Positions 35,372-43,270 of a DNA stretch of 49,610 nucleotides are shown piece after piece. Every line of letters starts with the position of its first letter. Position 1 is the stretch's first letter. The notes beneath the pieces are model-generated. The model saw only the letters and a program-made list of their open reading frames with translations. It made no database searches and was not told the DNA's origin. The DNA comes from an uncultured Clostridia bacterium (GTDB lineage Bacteria; Bacillota; Dehalobacteriia; UBA4068). The position numbers and the translations under genes are program-made. Location of the stretch: NCBI GenBank assembly GCA_944393575.1, contig CALYAP010000063.1, forward strand, positions 1 to 49,610. The letters run 5' to 3'.

Positions 35372-35412
35372 ATAAAGTGCTTGCAGACATTAAGCAGGCG
35401 CTTTATTTTTTA
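35372..35412 (+). terminator. intrinsic terminator of the pyridoxal kinase gene
   Basis: ATAAAGTGCTTGC (35372-35384) pairs with GCAGGCGCTTTAT (35394-35406) with two G.U pairs, followed by TTTTTT. Confidence 0.85.
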
Positions 35413-35434
35413 TTAACCAAAGATCAGCACAAGC

Positions 35435-35461
35435 ACCTCCTTTCTGACTCAGCATATTATG
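35435..35461 (+). promoter_or_regulatory. sigma-K-like promoter of dpaAB
   Basis: AC (35435-35436), 16 bp and CATATTATG (35453-35461) fit the late mother-cell consensus AC-N16-CATANNNTA except for the last base. The known Bacillus spoVF operon is sigma-K-controlled, so the fit is expected. Confidence 0.6.
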
Positions 35462-35489
35462 AGAATATATCGTATTAGGAGGTGTATCG

Positions 35490-36362
35490 GTGAGAAAGGT
35501 CATTTTTTGCGGTGGAGATAGACGAGAAATATCAGTAATGAAAGCACTTCAAGAAAAGAATTATCAGGTAGAGGCATATGGATATCCATTAGATATCCTG
35601 CCGGGATCAATAACGGTTGTTGAGGATATTCAAGCTTCTTTAGCAGCAGCTGATGTTTGCATCCTTCCACAGCCGCCGATAAAGAAGGATGGCCAGCTTC
35701 ATAGTTTGTGCGCTGAACCGGTATACCTAACTGCTGATGATTTAAGTTTTTTGCCACAGGATACGCCAATTTTATGTGGTGTAGCGTCGCTTTATTTACG
35801 TACTAATGCTAACCAGTGCCAGATTTTTGAACTTACTGATGATGACCGCATGGCAGTGCCTTTGGCTCCAGCTAGTGCCGAGGGGGCTATAGCTGAAGCA
35901 ATATCGCTTTCTGATAGTTTGCTTTGTGGATCTAAAGCATTGATTTTAGGTTTTGGTCGGATTGGCAGGGAGGTGGCTTGGCGTCTTGAAGGCTTAGGAC
36001 TTGAAGTCACTGTAATGAATAGGGGAGTGGAAAGACGTACAGAGGCAGAAGAGATGGGGTATACGGTTGTAGAACGATCTCATCTTGTTGCCGCCTGCCT
36101 TGATGCGGATTACATTTTTAATACTGCACCGGCGATGCTTTTAGATGAGATCATTATCGGCCTGTTGCGTAGAGAAACATGTATTATTGATTTAGCTGCT
36201 TATCCTGGTGGTACTGATTTTATCGCTGCTGCAAGGCGGGGCATTAAAGCAATTCATGCTGGTGGTATGCCTGGCAAATATGCACCTGCTTATGCCGGTA
36301 TGGTTATGGCGGAGTTTTATCCTGCTTTTATCGATAGTTTACTTACGGGGGAGGGAGAGTAA
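35490..36362 (+). CDS. dpaA: dipicolinate synthase subunit A
   Basis: This 290-aa protein, with DpaB, converts dihydrodipicolinate (from DapA) to dipicolinate in the mother cell, for spore-core dehydration and heat resistance. The N-terminal part matches DpaA (IFCGGDRREISVMKAL); GSKALILGFGRIGREVAWRL (about 148-167) is a Rossmann nucleotide-binding loop. The C-terminal part ends AAYPGGTDFIAAARRGIKAI. It starts with GTG at 35490 after AGGAGGTGTATCG. Two bases separate it from dpaB. Confidence 0.95.
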   Translation: MRKVIFCGGDRREISVMKALQEKNYQVEAYGYPLDILPGSITVVEDIQASLAAADVCILPQPPIKKDGQLHSLCAEPVYLTADDLSFLPQDTPILCGVASLYLRTNANQCQIFELTDDDRMAVPLAPASAEGAIAEAISLSDSLLCGSKALILGFGRIGREVAWRLEGLGLEVTVMNRGVERRTEAEEMGYTVVERSHLVAACLDADYIFNTAPAMLLDEIIIGLLRRETCIIDLAAYPGGTDFIAAARRGIKAIHAGGMPGKYAPAYAGMVMAEFYPAFIDSLLTGEGE

Positions 36363-36364
36363 TA

Positions 36365-36964
36365 ATGGAGCAGAATGCTTTTGCTGGTAAGAAAATCGGC
36401 TTTGCGCTCACTGGTTCTTTTTGCACGCTTGATCTAGCAGTGACCCAAATGGCAGCTTTGCATCAGCTGGGGGCCCAGATCCTGCCAGTGATTTCCTACC
36501 ATGTTCGCGATATGGATAGCAGATTTGGCACTGCTGAATATTGGCGCAAAAGAATTTTGGATGCATCCGGTGCCGAGCAGATAATTGATAATATCCCAGA
36601 TGCGGAACCGATTGGCCCTAAAAGGCTTTGCGAGATAATGCTTATTGCCCCATGTACTGGCAATACCATCTCTAAACTTGCCAACGGAGTGATAGATACA
36701 CCTGTTTTGTTGGCTGCGAAATCCCATTTGCGTAATGCTGGACCTCTGGTCATTGCTGTTGCCACCAATGATGGTCTATCGGCGAATGCCAAAAATATCG
36801 GTAAATTGTTGAACTATAAACATATTTATTTCGTTCCCTTTGGTCAGGATAATCCTATGGGCAAACCGAATTCTCTTGTTGCTCATATGGATCAGATTCC
36901 CCAGACTCTAGAAGCAGCCTTTGCTGGCAAGCAAATTCAACCAATATTGACTTGCCAAGCTTAA
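36365..36964 (+). CDS. dpaB: dipicolinate synthase subunit B (flavoprotein)
   Basis: This 199-aa flavin-binding partner of DpaA has the flavoprotein fold of the Dfp/UbiX group: KKIGFALTGSFCTLD at the N-terminus, IAPCTGNTISKLANGVIDTPV and AVATNDGLSANAKNI. It forms DPA synthase with DpaA. GGGAG lies 8 nt upstream of the ATG. Its 3' end contains the -35 of the asd promoter (36952). Confidence 0.95.
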   Translation: MEQNAFAGKKIGFALTGSFCTLDLAVTQMAALHQLGAQILPVISYHVRDMDSRFGTAEYWRKRILDASGAEQIIDNIPDAEPIGPKRLCEIMLIAPCTGNTISKLANGVIDTPVLLAAKSHLRNAGPLVIAVATNDGLSANAKNIGKLLNYKHIYFVPFGQDNPMGKPNSLVAHMDQIPQTLEAAFAGKQIQPILTCQA

Positions 36965-36980
36965 ATATAGGTAGTATAAT
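36952..36980 (+). promoter_or_regulatory. promoter of asd inside the end of dpaB
   Basis: TTGCCA (36952-36957) and TATAAT (36975-36980) are 17 bp apart. It lets the housekeeping genes asd-dapA be expressed without the sporulation promoter of dpaAB. Confidence 0.7.
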
Positions 36981-37015
36981 AGTATTTACCAATCAGAGTA
37001 ATGGGGGAAAAGTTA

Positions 37016-38029
37016 ATGAAGACATATAATATCGCTATTGTTGGTGCCAGTGGCGCAGTTGGCCATGAATTTTTAAAAATCTTGGCAGAACGTGACTTCC
37101 CAGTAGGAGATTTGCGTCTTTTAGCTACCGAACGCTCTGAAGGTAAAAAAATTACTTTTAAAGGCAAAGAATACACTGTTGAACGCACTACAGACCAGAG
37201 CTTCGAGGGTATGGATATTGCCCTTTTTGCTGGCGGTAGTGCTAGTAAAACTTATGGCCCTGCTGCAGTAAAGGCTGGAGCAGTGGTGATCGATAATAGT
37301 AGTACCTATCGTTATGATCCTGATGTTCCGTTGGTAGTACCAGAAGTTAATCCCGAGGATGTCAGGTGGCATAAAGGTATTATCGCTAATCCTAATTGCT
37401 CTACCATCATTATGGTAGTTGCTTTGAAACCACTTCATGATGCAGCGAAAATTAAACGTATAGTGGTATCTACTTATCAGGCTGTTTCTGGCATTGGCCT
37501 GCCAGGTATTTCTGAACTCAAGAAGCAGACCGAGGACATTGTTAATGGCCGGCCTGTTGAGGTGGATGCATTTAAATACCAGATAGCTTTTAATGTTATT
37601 CCTCAGATTGATGTTTTAAAAGAGGATGATTATTACAAAGAAGAAATGAAAATGGTATGGGAGACCCAGAAGATGTTCCATGACCCGGATATTAAGGTTT
37701 GTGCCACTGCAGTAAGGGTTCCTGTATACCGTAGCCATAGTGAATCAATCAATATAGAAACTGAAAAGCCGCTTTCTCCGGATGAAGCCAGAGCTATTTT
37801 GGCTAAAGCGCCTGGCGTAATAGTAGTGGATGATCCGGCTAATAGCAAATACCCGATGCCGCTTTTTTCCAGTGATACAGATGAGGTCTATGTTGGCCGT
37901 ATCCGTAAGGATATTTCCTGTGATGGTAATGGCTTATGCCTCTTTATTGCTGCCGATCAGATTCGTAAAGGGGCTGCAACTAATACTATTCAAATCGCTG
38001 AATTACTGGTTAAAGAAGGTTTGGTTTAA
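37016..38029 (+). CDS. asd: aspartate-semialdehyde dehydrogenase
   Basis: This 337-aa NADP-dependent enzyme reduces aspartyl phosphate to the semialdehyde for DAP, lysine and dipicolinate. Motifs: NIAIVGASGAVGHEFL (cofactor), IANPNCSTIIM with the catalytic Cys128, and the substrate-binding TYQAVSGIG region. The length is normal. The ATG at 37016 has GGGGGA 7-8 nt upstream; the ATG at 37001 is the alternative, five codons longer. In Bacillus, dapG normally follows asd; here dapA does directly. Confidence 0.95.
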   Translation: MKTYNIAIVGASGAVGHEFLKILAERDFPVGDLRLLATERSEGKKITFKGKEYTVERTTDQSFEGMDIALFAGGSASKTYGPAAVKAGAVVIDNSSTYRYDPDVPLVVPEVNPEDVRWHKGIIANPNCSTIIMVVALKPLHDAAKIKRIVVSTYQAVSGIGLPGISELKKQTEDIVNGRPVEVDAFKYQIAFNVIPQIDVLKEDDYYKEEMKMVWETQKMFHDPDIKVCATAVRVPVYRSHSESINIETEKPLSPDEARAILAKAPGVIVVDDPANSKYPMPLFSSDTDEVYVGRIRKDISCDGNGLCLFIAADQIRKGAATNTIQIAELLVKEGLV

Positions 38030-38079
38030 TATTTTTAAACATTAGATATTTTCAATAGATAAATTTCAATAGATAAAAT

Positions 38080-38105
38080 ATATGCATTTGGCAGTGCATA
38101 TTTTC
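38080..38105 (+). other. hairpin between asd and dapA
   Basis: ATATGCA (38080-38086) pairs with TGCATAT (38095-38101), followed by TTTCC. It may be a weak terminator or attenuator before dapA. A direct repeat TTTCAATAGATAAA, twice, lies just before it (about 38050-38077). Confidence 0.4.
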
Positions 38106-38128
38106 CGGGACGGAAAGGAGAGGGCAAA

Positions 38129-39007
38129 ATGGATTTTGGCAGAGTAATGACCGCGATGATTACCCCGATGCATGAGGATCTTAGCGTTAATTATGAGGCT
38201 GCACAGGAATTAGCTGCGTACTTATTGGATCATGGCTCTGATGCCTTGGTAGTATGCGGAACTACTGGTGAAAGTCCAACTTTGACTAAAGACGAAAAGC
38301 TGAAATTGTTTGCTGCAATCCATGAAGTCACTAAAAATCGGGCTATGATGATAGCTGGAACTTCTTCTTATGATACGGCTTCCTCTATCGAACTGTCTAA
38401 AAAGGCAGAAGCTGTTGGCGCTGATGCTATTCTGGCTGTAACGCCTTATTACAATAAACCCCCGCAAGAGGGTCTTTATCAGCATTTTTCTGCTATCGCT
38501 GATGCTGTTAATTTGCCGGTAATTCTTTACAATGTTCCGCCGCGCACTAGTGTGAATCTGGAAGCTGCTACTGTGGCTAGATTAGCAAAAATCGATAATA
38601 TCGTTGCAGTTAAAGAGGCTTCCGGTAATATGGAACAGGCTAGCCAGATAAGATCGATGACTGCTCCAGATTTTATGATTTATAGTGGTGATGATAGCCT
38701 TACTTTGCCTTTGCTGTCGCTTGGCGCATGCGGCATTATCAGTGTTGCCAGCCATTTGATTGGCCCCCAAATTAATGAGATGGTTCAAGCTTTTGAAGCT
38801 GGTGATAATGCCAAGGCTCTAGAATTGCACCAGGCTTATTATCAGGTTTTCCGTAAAATATTTATTTGTACCAGCCCTATCCCGATCAAATATTGTGTTA
38901 ATCGTATCGGCATGGCTGCTGGCCCTTGCCGCTTGCCATTGGTAGAAGCCAGTGCTGAGCATATGGTTGTTTTAGATCAGATGCTTAAAGATATTGGCCT
39001 GCTTTAA
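38129..39007 (+). CDS. dapA: 4-hydroxy-tetrahydrodipicolinate synthase
   Basis: This 292-aa class I aldolase condenses pyruvate with aspartate semialdehyde. The Schiff-base Lys162 lies in VAVKEASGN, Tyr134 in YNVPPRT and the GTTGES loop at 44-49. The product feeds both lysine/DAP and, through DpaAB, dipicolinate. An excellent SD (GGAAAGGAGAGGG) precedes the ATG. Confidence 0.96.
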   Translation: MDFGRVMTAMITPMHEDLSVNYEAAQELAAYLLDHGSDALVVCGTTGESPTLTKDEKLKLFAAIHEVTKNRAMMIAGTSSYDTASSIELSKKAEAVGADAILAVTPYYNKPPQEGLYQHFSAIADAVNLPVILYNVPPRTSVNLEAATVARLAKIDNIVAVKEASGNMEQASQIRSMTAPDFMIYSGDDSLTLPLLSLGACGIISVASHLIGPQINEMVQAFEAGDNAKALELHQAYYQVFRKIFICTSPIPIKYCVNRIGMAAGPCRLPLVEASAEHMVVLDQMLKDIGLL

Positions 39008-39107
39008 ACGGCGAGATGTTTTTCATTGAGTTTTTCTAAGATTGAAATTCTGAGGATTATTATTTTATTTAGGAGTTTACCCTCACAGAAAAGAGGGAAT
39101 AATAGAT

Positions 39108-39195
39108 ACAGCTCTATTCTATTACTTAGCTCAAACGGCACCAAAAGATGGTAGTCTTTCTTTTGGTGCGCGTTTACTTGTGTTTATAGAGCTGT
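39108..39195 (+). promoter_or_regulatory. structured leader upstream of RNase J
   Basis: An outer helix ACAGCTCTAT/ATAGAGCTGT (39108-39117 with 39186-39195) encloses a long hairpin AAACG-GCACCAAAAGA / TCTTTTGGTGC-G-CGTTT (39133-39148 with 39159-39175; 16 pairs, one bulge). A further CCCTC/GAGGG hairpin lies before it (about 39081-39098). The SD of the RNase J gene begins 14 nt after the outer helix. Confidence 0.55.
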
Positions 39196-39219
39196 GAACA
39201 ATATGAATAGGAGATTTCT

Positions 39220-41349
39220 ATGGTTGATGATACTAAAGTAAATAAGGCTTCTGATAAGGGGACAGGTATCCGCGCGCTCAAATCTGAGAAAATAAAGGGC
39301 GTTGATGTGATGGTTAACAGGGCTATTGAAAGAATCTTAGCTGCCGATACACCTACTGCCGATAACAATAATGCTCAGCCTAATTCCAAGATTTCCACTA
39401 GTGGAGATAAAGAAACGGTTAAATCCCCACCGCGTAAACGGGCTACCTCTAATAACGGACGCGTAGCGGATGATTCTCAGAGCAAGAAGACAGCTTCTAA
39501 AAAAAACGTAACCAAAAATGGCGCAGAGCCAGATGCCCCACAGCGTAAAAAGAAATCGCATAAGACCAAAAAAGTGGTCTTTGTGCCTAATCAGGATGAA
39601 GATCAGGTTTCCTCGTCCCAGGTTTTTATTGCCAACCCTTTAGCTGTATCGCAGCAAAAATACCGTCAGGTTAATAATACTAAAAAGCCAACAAGCCGCG
39701 ACTATAAATTACGCGTCATCCCCTTAGGTGGTTTAGGTGAAGTCGGTAAAAATATGACCGTTATCCAGTATGGCGAGGAAATTTTGGTAGTTGATGGGGG
39801 ACTAGCTTTTCCTGATGATGGCATGTATGGTATTGATTTAGTCATTCCTGACTATAGCTATCTAGTTGAAAACAGGAACCATGTGCGCGCTTTTTGTCTG
39901 ACGCATGGCCATGAAGATCACATTGGTGCCTTGCCTTATGTATTGAAAGATATCCAGGCGCCGGTTTATGGCTCAACGCTTACCTTGGGTTTGCTGAAGG
40001 GGAAATTGAATGAAAACAAAGTTAAGGCTGATTTGAGGGAAGTCAAAGCCCGGGAAGAAGTAGAGATTGGCCCTTTTAAGGTAGAGTTTTTCCGTCTTAC
40101 TCATAGCATACCTGATAGCATGGGCATGGCCATTCATACTCCGGTAGGCACCATCATGGTAGTATCTGACTTTAAAATGGATATGTCGCCGATTGATGGT
40201 GAGTTTATGGATTTTGGCCGGATATCTGCTCTGGGCGAAAAAGGCGTTTTATTGCTTCTTTCTGATAGCACCAATGTGGAGAAAGAAGGCTTTTCTAGTA
40301 GCGAACGTACGGTGGGCTATAGTCTTGACCGGATCTTTTATTCTGCTAAGGGCCGCATTATTGTGACTAGTTTTGCCTCTCATGTGCACAGGGTGCAGCA
40401 AGTATTATGGTCTGCCGAGCGTACAGAGCGTAAGGTGGCTGTTGTCGGCCGCGGTATGCAGAATATGGTTACTATTGCCGGATCCTTGGGCTATTTGGAT
40501 ATACCGCAAGATATTTTAATTGATATTGAGCGCATCAACTCGTTGCCTGCTGACAAAGTTGTGGTGATTACCACTGGATCTCAAGGCGAACCTTTGAGCG
40601 GTCTCACCCGAATGGCTAGCGGTGATCACCGTCAGGTTCAGATCATGCCTGGAGATACAGTGGTTATTTCTGCAAACCCGATACCGGGTAATGAGCGCAC
40701 TGTGGCCAAAACTGTCGATAATCTCTTCCGTCTTGGTGCTACGGTTATCCATGAACGCAATGAGGGGATTCATGTTTCCGGACATGCCTCTAAAGAAGAG
40801 CTTAAAATGTTGATTAACATGGTAAAACCCCGTTTCTTTTTGCCGGTGCATGGTGAATACCGCATGCTTTATAAGCATGCACAGCTAGCGCAGCAGCTTG
40901 GTATGCCAGAGGAAAATACTTTTGTTTTGGAGAACGGGGAGGTTTTGGAAGTCTCCCGCCGCCGTTGCCGGATTAATGGTACTGTTACTAGCGGAAGGGT
41001 TTTAATTGATGGCTTAGGCGTCGGAGATGTTGGCAATACTGTTTTAAAAGAAAGGCGCCAGCTCTCAGAAAGTGGCGTAATTGTTCTTTCAATGATTTAT
41101 ACTAAGCAGAAAAGACCGCGTATCTTAGCCGGCCCGGAAATCTATTCGCAAGGATTCATATTTGAGAAAGAATATGAGCATATTATCGGTGAGATGAAAG
41201 AAAAAGTGGTGGCTATTTGCACCCCAGAAAGGCTTTCGGACGGCAGTTTGCATGATTTGCGTAACCAGGTGCGTAGCGTCCTTTCCCGCTATGTGGTAGA
41301 AAGGACGGGCAGAAGACCTGTTATTATGGCTGTTATCTGTGAAGTATAG
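39220..41349 (+). CDS. rnj: ribonuclease J with long basic N-terminal extension
   Basis: This 709-aa metallo-beta-lactamase/beta-CASP nuclease (5' exonuclease and endonuclease) processes and decays mRNA. The core starts near residue 163 (LRVIPLGGLGEVGKNM), with the zinc motif THGHEDH at 229-234. Typical RNase J is about 555 residues. The first about 160 are a polar, Lys/Arg-rich disordered-looking tail (several PRKR, KKK clusters), perhaps an RNA- or ribosome-binding arm. Strong SD (AATAGGAG). A terminator-like hairpin follows its stop and doubles as the tepA ribosome site. Confidence 0.95.
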   Translation: MVDDTKVNKASDKGTGIRALKSEKIKGVDVMVNRAIERILAADTPTADNNNAQPNSKISTSGDKETVKSPPRKRATSNNGRVADDSQSKKTASKKNVTKNGAEPDAPQRKKKSHKTKKVVFVPNQDEDQVSSSQVFIANPLAVSQQKYRQVNNTKKPTSRDYKLRVIPLGGLGEVGKNMTVIQYGEEILVVDGGLAFPDDGMYGIDLVIPDYSYLVENRNHVRAFCLTHGHEDHIGALPYVLKDIQAPVYGSTLTLGLLKGKLNENKVKADLREVKAREEVEIGPFKVEFFRLTHSIPDSMGMAIHTPVGTIMVVSDFKMDMSPIDGEFMDFGRISALGEKGVLLLLSDSTNVEKEGFSSSERTVGYSLDRIFYSAKGRIIVTSFASHVHRVQQVLWSAERTERKVAVVGRGMQNMVTIAGSLGYLDIPQDILIDIERINSLPADKVVVITTGSQGEPLSGLTRMASGDHRQVQIMPGDTVVISANPIPGNERTVAKTVDNLFRLGATVIHERNEGIHVSGHASKEELKMLINMVKPRFFLPVHGEYRMLYKHAQLAQQLGMPEENTFVLENGEVLEVSRRRCRINGTVTSGRVLIDGLGVGDVGNTVLKERRQLSESGVIVLSMIYTKQKRPRILAGPEIYSQGFIFEKEYEHIIGEMKEKVVAICTPERLSDGSLHDLRNQVRSVLSRYVVERTGRRPVIMAVICEV

Positions 41350-41361
41350 CTTTTCTTGAGC

Positions 41362-41394
41362 AAACGGGCCACCGAAAGGAGGCCCGTTTTGTTG
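41362..41394 (+). terminator. terminator-like hairpin containing the tepA ribosome-binding site
   Basis: AAACGGGCC (41362-41370) pairs with GGCCCGTTT (41381-41389), followed by TGTTG. The tepA SD AAAGGAGG (about 41375-41382) lies in the loop and first stem bases, and the start codon lies in the T-rich tail. The RNase J stop is only 12 nt upstream. Confidence 0.65.
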
Positions 41395-42213
41395 ATTGAT
41401 ATTCCAGCTTTTTCTAATGAAATAAACCCCGATGTTATGCCAGAAAATGAGCCAGCAGATGATTCGCAAAATAGCCAGGAGGAGCCGGCAGATAACCTGG
41501 AGCAATATGGCGAATTGATGTTGCCCAAAGTAACAAGCGATATCCATGTTATCACTGTCATTGGCCAGATAGAGGGGCATTTGGTAATGCCTTCGCAGAA
41601 TAAGGCTACTAAATATGAGCATGTTATTCCTCAGCTGGTAGCGGTTGAACAAAGCCCAGATATTAAAGGATTGATGGTTATTCTCAATACTGTTGGCGGT
41701 GATGTTGAGGCTGGCTTGGCCATTGCTGAGATTATTGCCAGCATGACTAAGCCTACCGTATCCTTAGTCTTAGGCGGTGGCCATAGTATTGGTGTACCAA
41801 TTGCAGTGGCGGCTGATCGTAGTTTTATTTCTTCTACTGCAACGATGACTATTCACCCAATCCGCTTAACCGGCATGGTCGTTGGTGTCCAGCAATCATT
41901 TGATTATTTGGAGAAAATGCAGGATCGTGTGGTTAATTTTATTACTGAACACTCTAATATCAGTGCCCGTGAATTTAAAAGGCTGATGATGACTACGGGG
42001 GAACTAGCTCGTGATGTAGGCACTGTAGTTGTTGGCAAGGGTGCCGTGGAATGTGGCCTTATTGACGAGGTTGGTGGACTGGATTCGGCTATGGCCTATC
42101 TGCGTTCCCAGATTAATCCTCAAGATAAGGATACTATGGAACCAGGAAAGGGGGATATGGCACGTGATTTGGAGCATCATTCCCGAAAACGTAATTTTCA
42201 GCGGCGACGTTAA
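41389..42213 (+). CDS. tepA: ClpP-like protease TepA
   Basis: This about 274-aa ClpP/crotonase-fold peptidase is the homolog of B. subtilis TepA (YmfB), reported to aid protein export and degrade spore-protein fragments. [46 protein letters not shown] with the Ser nucleophile, and [12 protein letters not shown] with His are the catalytic elements. The N-terminus is an acidic linker. Start is a TTG at 41389 (or 41392), within 6-9 nt of AAAGGAGG; the longer frame to 41356 has no SD. ylzJ overlaps its 3' end. Confidence 0.88.
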   Translation: MLIDIPAFSNEINPDVMPENEPADDSQNSQEEPADNLEQYGELMLPKVTSDIHVITVIGQIEGHLVMPSQNKATKYEHVIPQLVAVEQSPDIKGLMVILNTVGGDVEAGLAIAEIIASMTKPTVSLVLGGGHSIGVPIAVAADRSFISSTATMTIHPIRLTGMVVGVQQSFDYLEKMQDRVVNFITEHSNISAREFKRLMMTTGELARDVGTVVVGKGAVECGLIDEVGGLDSAMAYLRSQINPQDKDTMEPGKGDMARDLEHHSRKRNFQRRR

Positions 42214-42382
42214 TGGTGGGGTTGATAATGAAAAGCTACAACAGGTAGATTACTTGGGGAAAAAAGTCCTGGTGAGGCTTGGAACTAACCGCAGCGCCCA
42301 GATTGTATCATTGCTTTCTACTGATCCGGCAGATTTCCTTTCTCCTCGTTTTAGCCCCGGGACACAAATTGATATTCGTTGA
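42164..42382 (+). CDS. ylzJ: YlzJ-like protein, overlapping the tepA 3' end
   Basis: This 72-aa protein is read in another frame from a GTG at 42164, 50 nt inside tep[12 protein letters not shown] and [10 protein letters not shown], with PGTQIDI at the end, match YlzJ of Bacillus, always found next to tepA and spoIIIE. An SD-like AAAGGGGG is 10 nt upstream. The function is unknown. The overlap suggests translational coupling. Confidence 0.75.
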   Translation: MIWSIIPENVIFSGDVNGGVDNEKLQQVDYLGKKVLVRLGTNRSAQIVSLLSTDPADFLSPRFSPGTQIDIR

Positions 42383-42392
42383 CAAGCTCCCC

Positions 42393-42421
42393 TTGTATTT
42401 ATTAGCCTTTTGCGCTACAAT
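42393..42421 (+). promoter_or_regulatory. promoter candidate of uppP
   Basis: TTGTAT (42393-42398), 17 bp, TACAAT (42416-42421), 32 bp before the uppP ATG. Confidence 0.5.
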
Positions 42422-42452
42422 ATTTAGGTGTGAAAGGGGGAGTAATTAGATA

Positions 42453-43226
42453 ATGACAATTAATGCCTTAGAAGCTATTCTTCTTGGTTTAGTGCAGGGT
42501 CTTACAGAATTTTTGCCTGTGTCATCATCAGGACATTTGGTGATAACACAGGCTATTTTAGGTATCAGCGGAGATGTTTTGATTTTTGACGTCTTTGTGC
42601 ATTTAGGTACGCTGGTAGCTGTTTTCGTAGCCTTTTGGGGCGATATTGTTGCTATATTAAGAAGGCCTTTTTGCCGCTTTACCTTGTTGATTATAATAGG
42701 CTGCATTCCAGCAGCTTTAATGGGCTTTTTCTTAGACGACTTTTTCTCTGGGTTATTTAGATCTTTGACTGCTGTGGCGATAGCGTTGATAATAACAGGT
42801 ATTTTACTTTTCATCAGCGATCGCTTTGATGGTCAAAAAACAGTCAATGATATGAAAATTACCGATGCTTTGGTTGTTGGTTTGTTTCAGGGATGCGCTA
42901 TCGCCCCAGGCCTTTCGCGCAGTGGTTCCACTATTTTTGGTTCACTGATTTGTGGTTTGAAACGCTCTGAAGCGGCTAAATTTTCATTTATCATTTCCAT
43001 TCCTGTTATCCTCGGAGCGGCAGCGAAAGAAATTTTTGATGTCACCCAAGGCGTAGGTGGTACTATTGAATGGACTTATTTTCTTGGTGCAGCTGTGGCC
43101 GCTATCAGTGGCTATGCGGCTATCCGTATCTTTTTGAAATTATTAGAGAAAAAATCCATGCGTTATTTCTCGATCTATGTCTGGATAGTAGCTGCTGCAT
43201 TGCTGATAAGCAGGATTTTTGCTTAG
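42453..43226 (+). CDS. uppP: undecaprenyl-diphosphate phosphatase
   Basis: This 257-aa integral membrane enzyme (BacA family) recycles undecaprenyl pyrophosphate for wall synthesis; it also confers bacitracin resistance. ALEAILLGLVQGLTEFLPVSSSGH and PGLSRSGST are the two catalytic signatures. About seven to eight helices. SD GGGGGAG lies upstream. It is inserted between ylzJ and spoIIIE relative to Bacillus order, with its own promoter. Confidence 0.95.
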   Translation: MTINALEAILLGLVQGLTEFLPVSSSGHLVITQAILGISGDVLIFDVFVHLGTLVAVFVAFWGDIVAILRRPFCRFTLLIIIGCIPAALMGFFLDDFFSGLFRSLTAVAIALIITGILLFISDRFDGQKTVNDMKITDALVVGLFQGCAIAPGLSRSGSTIFGSLICGLKRSEAAKFSFIISIPVILGAAAKEIFDVTQGVGGTIEWTYFLGAAVAAISGYAAIRIFLKLLEKKSMRYFSIYVWIVAAALLISRIFA

Positions 43227-43270
43227 TTATGCGGAAATATATAGCTGGAATTTCATGAAGAGGATTGAGC

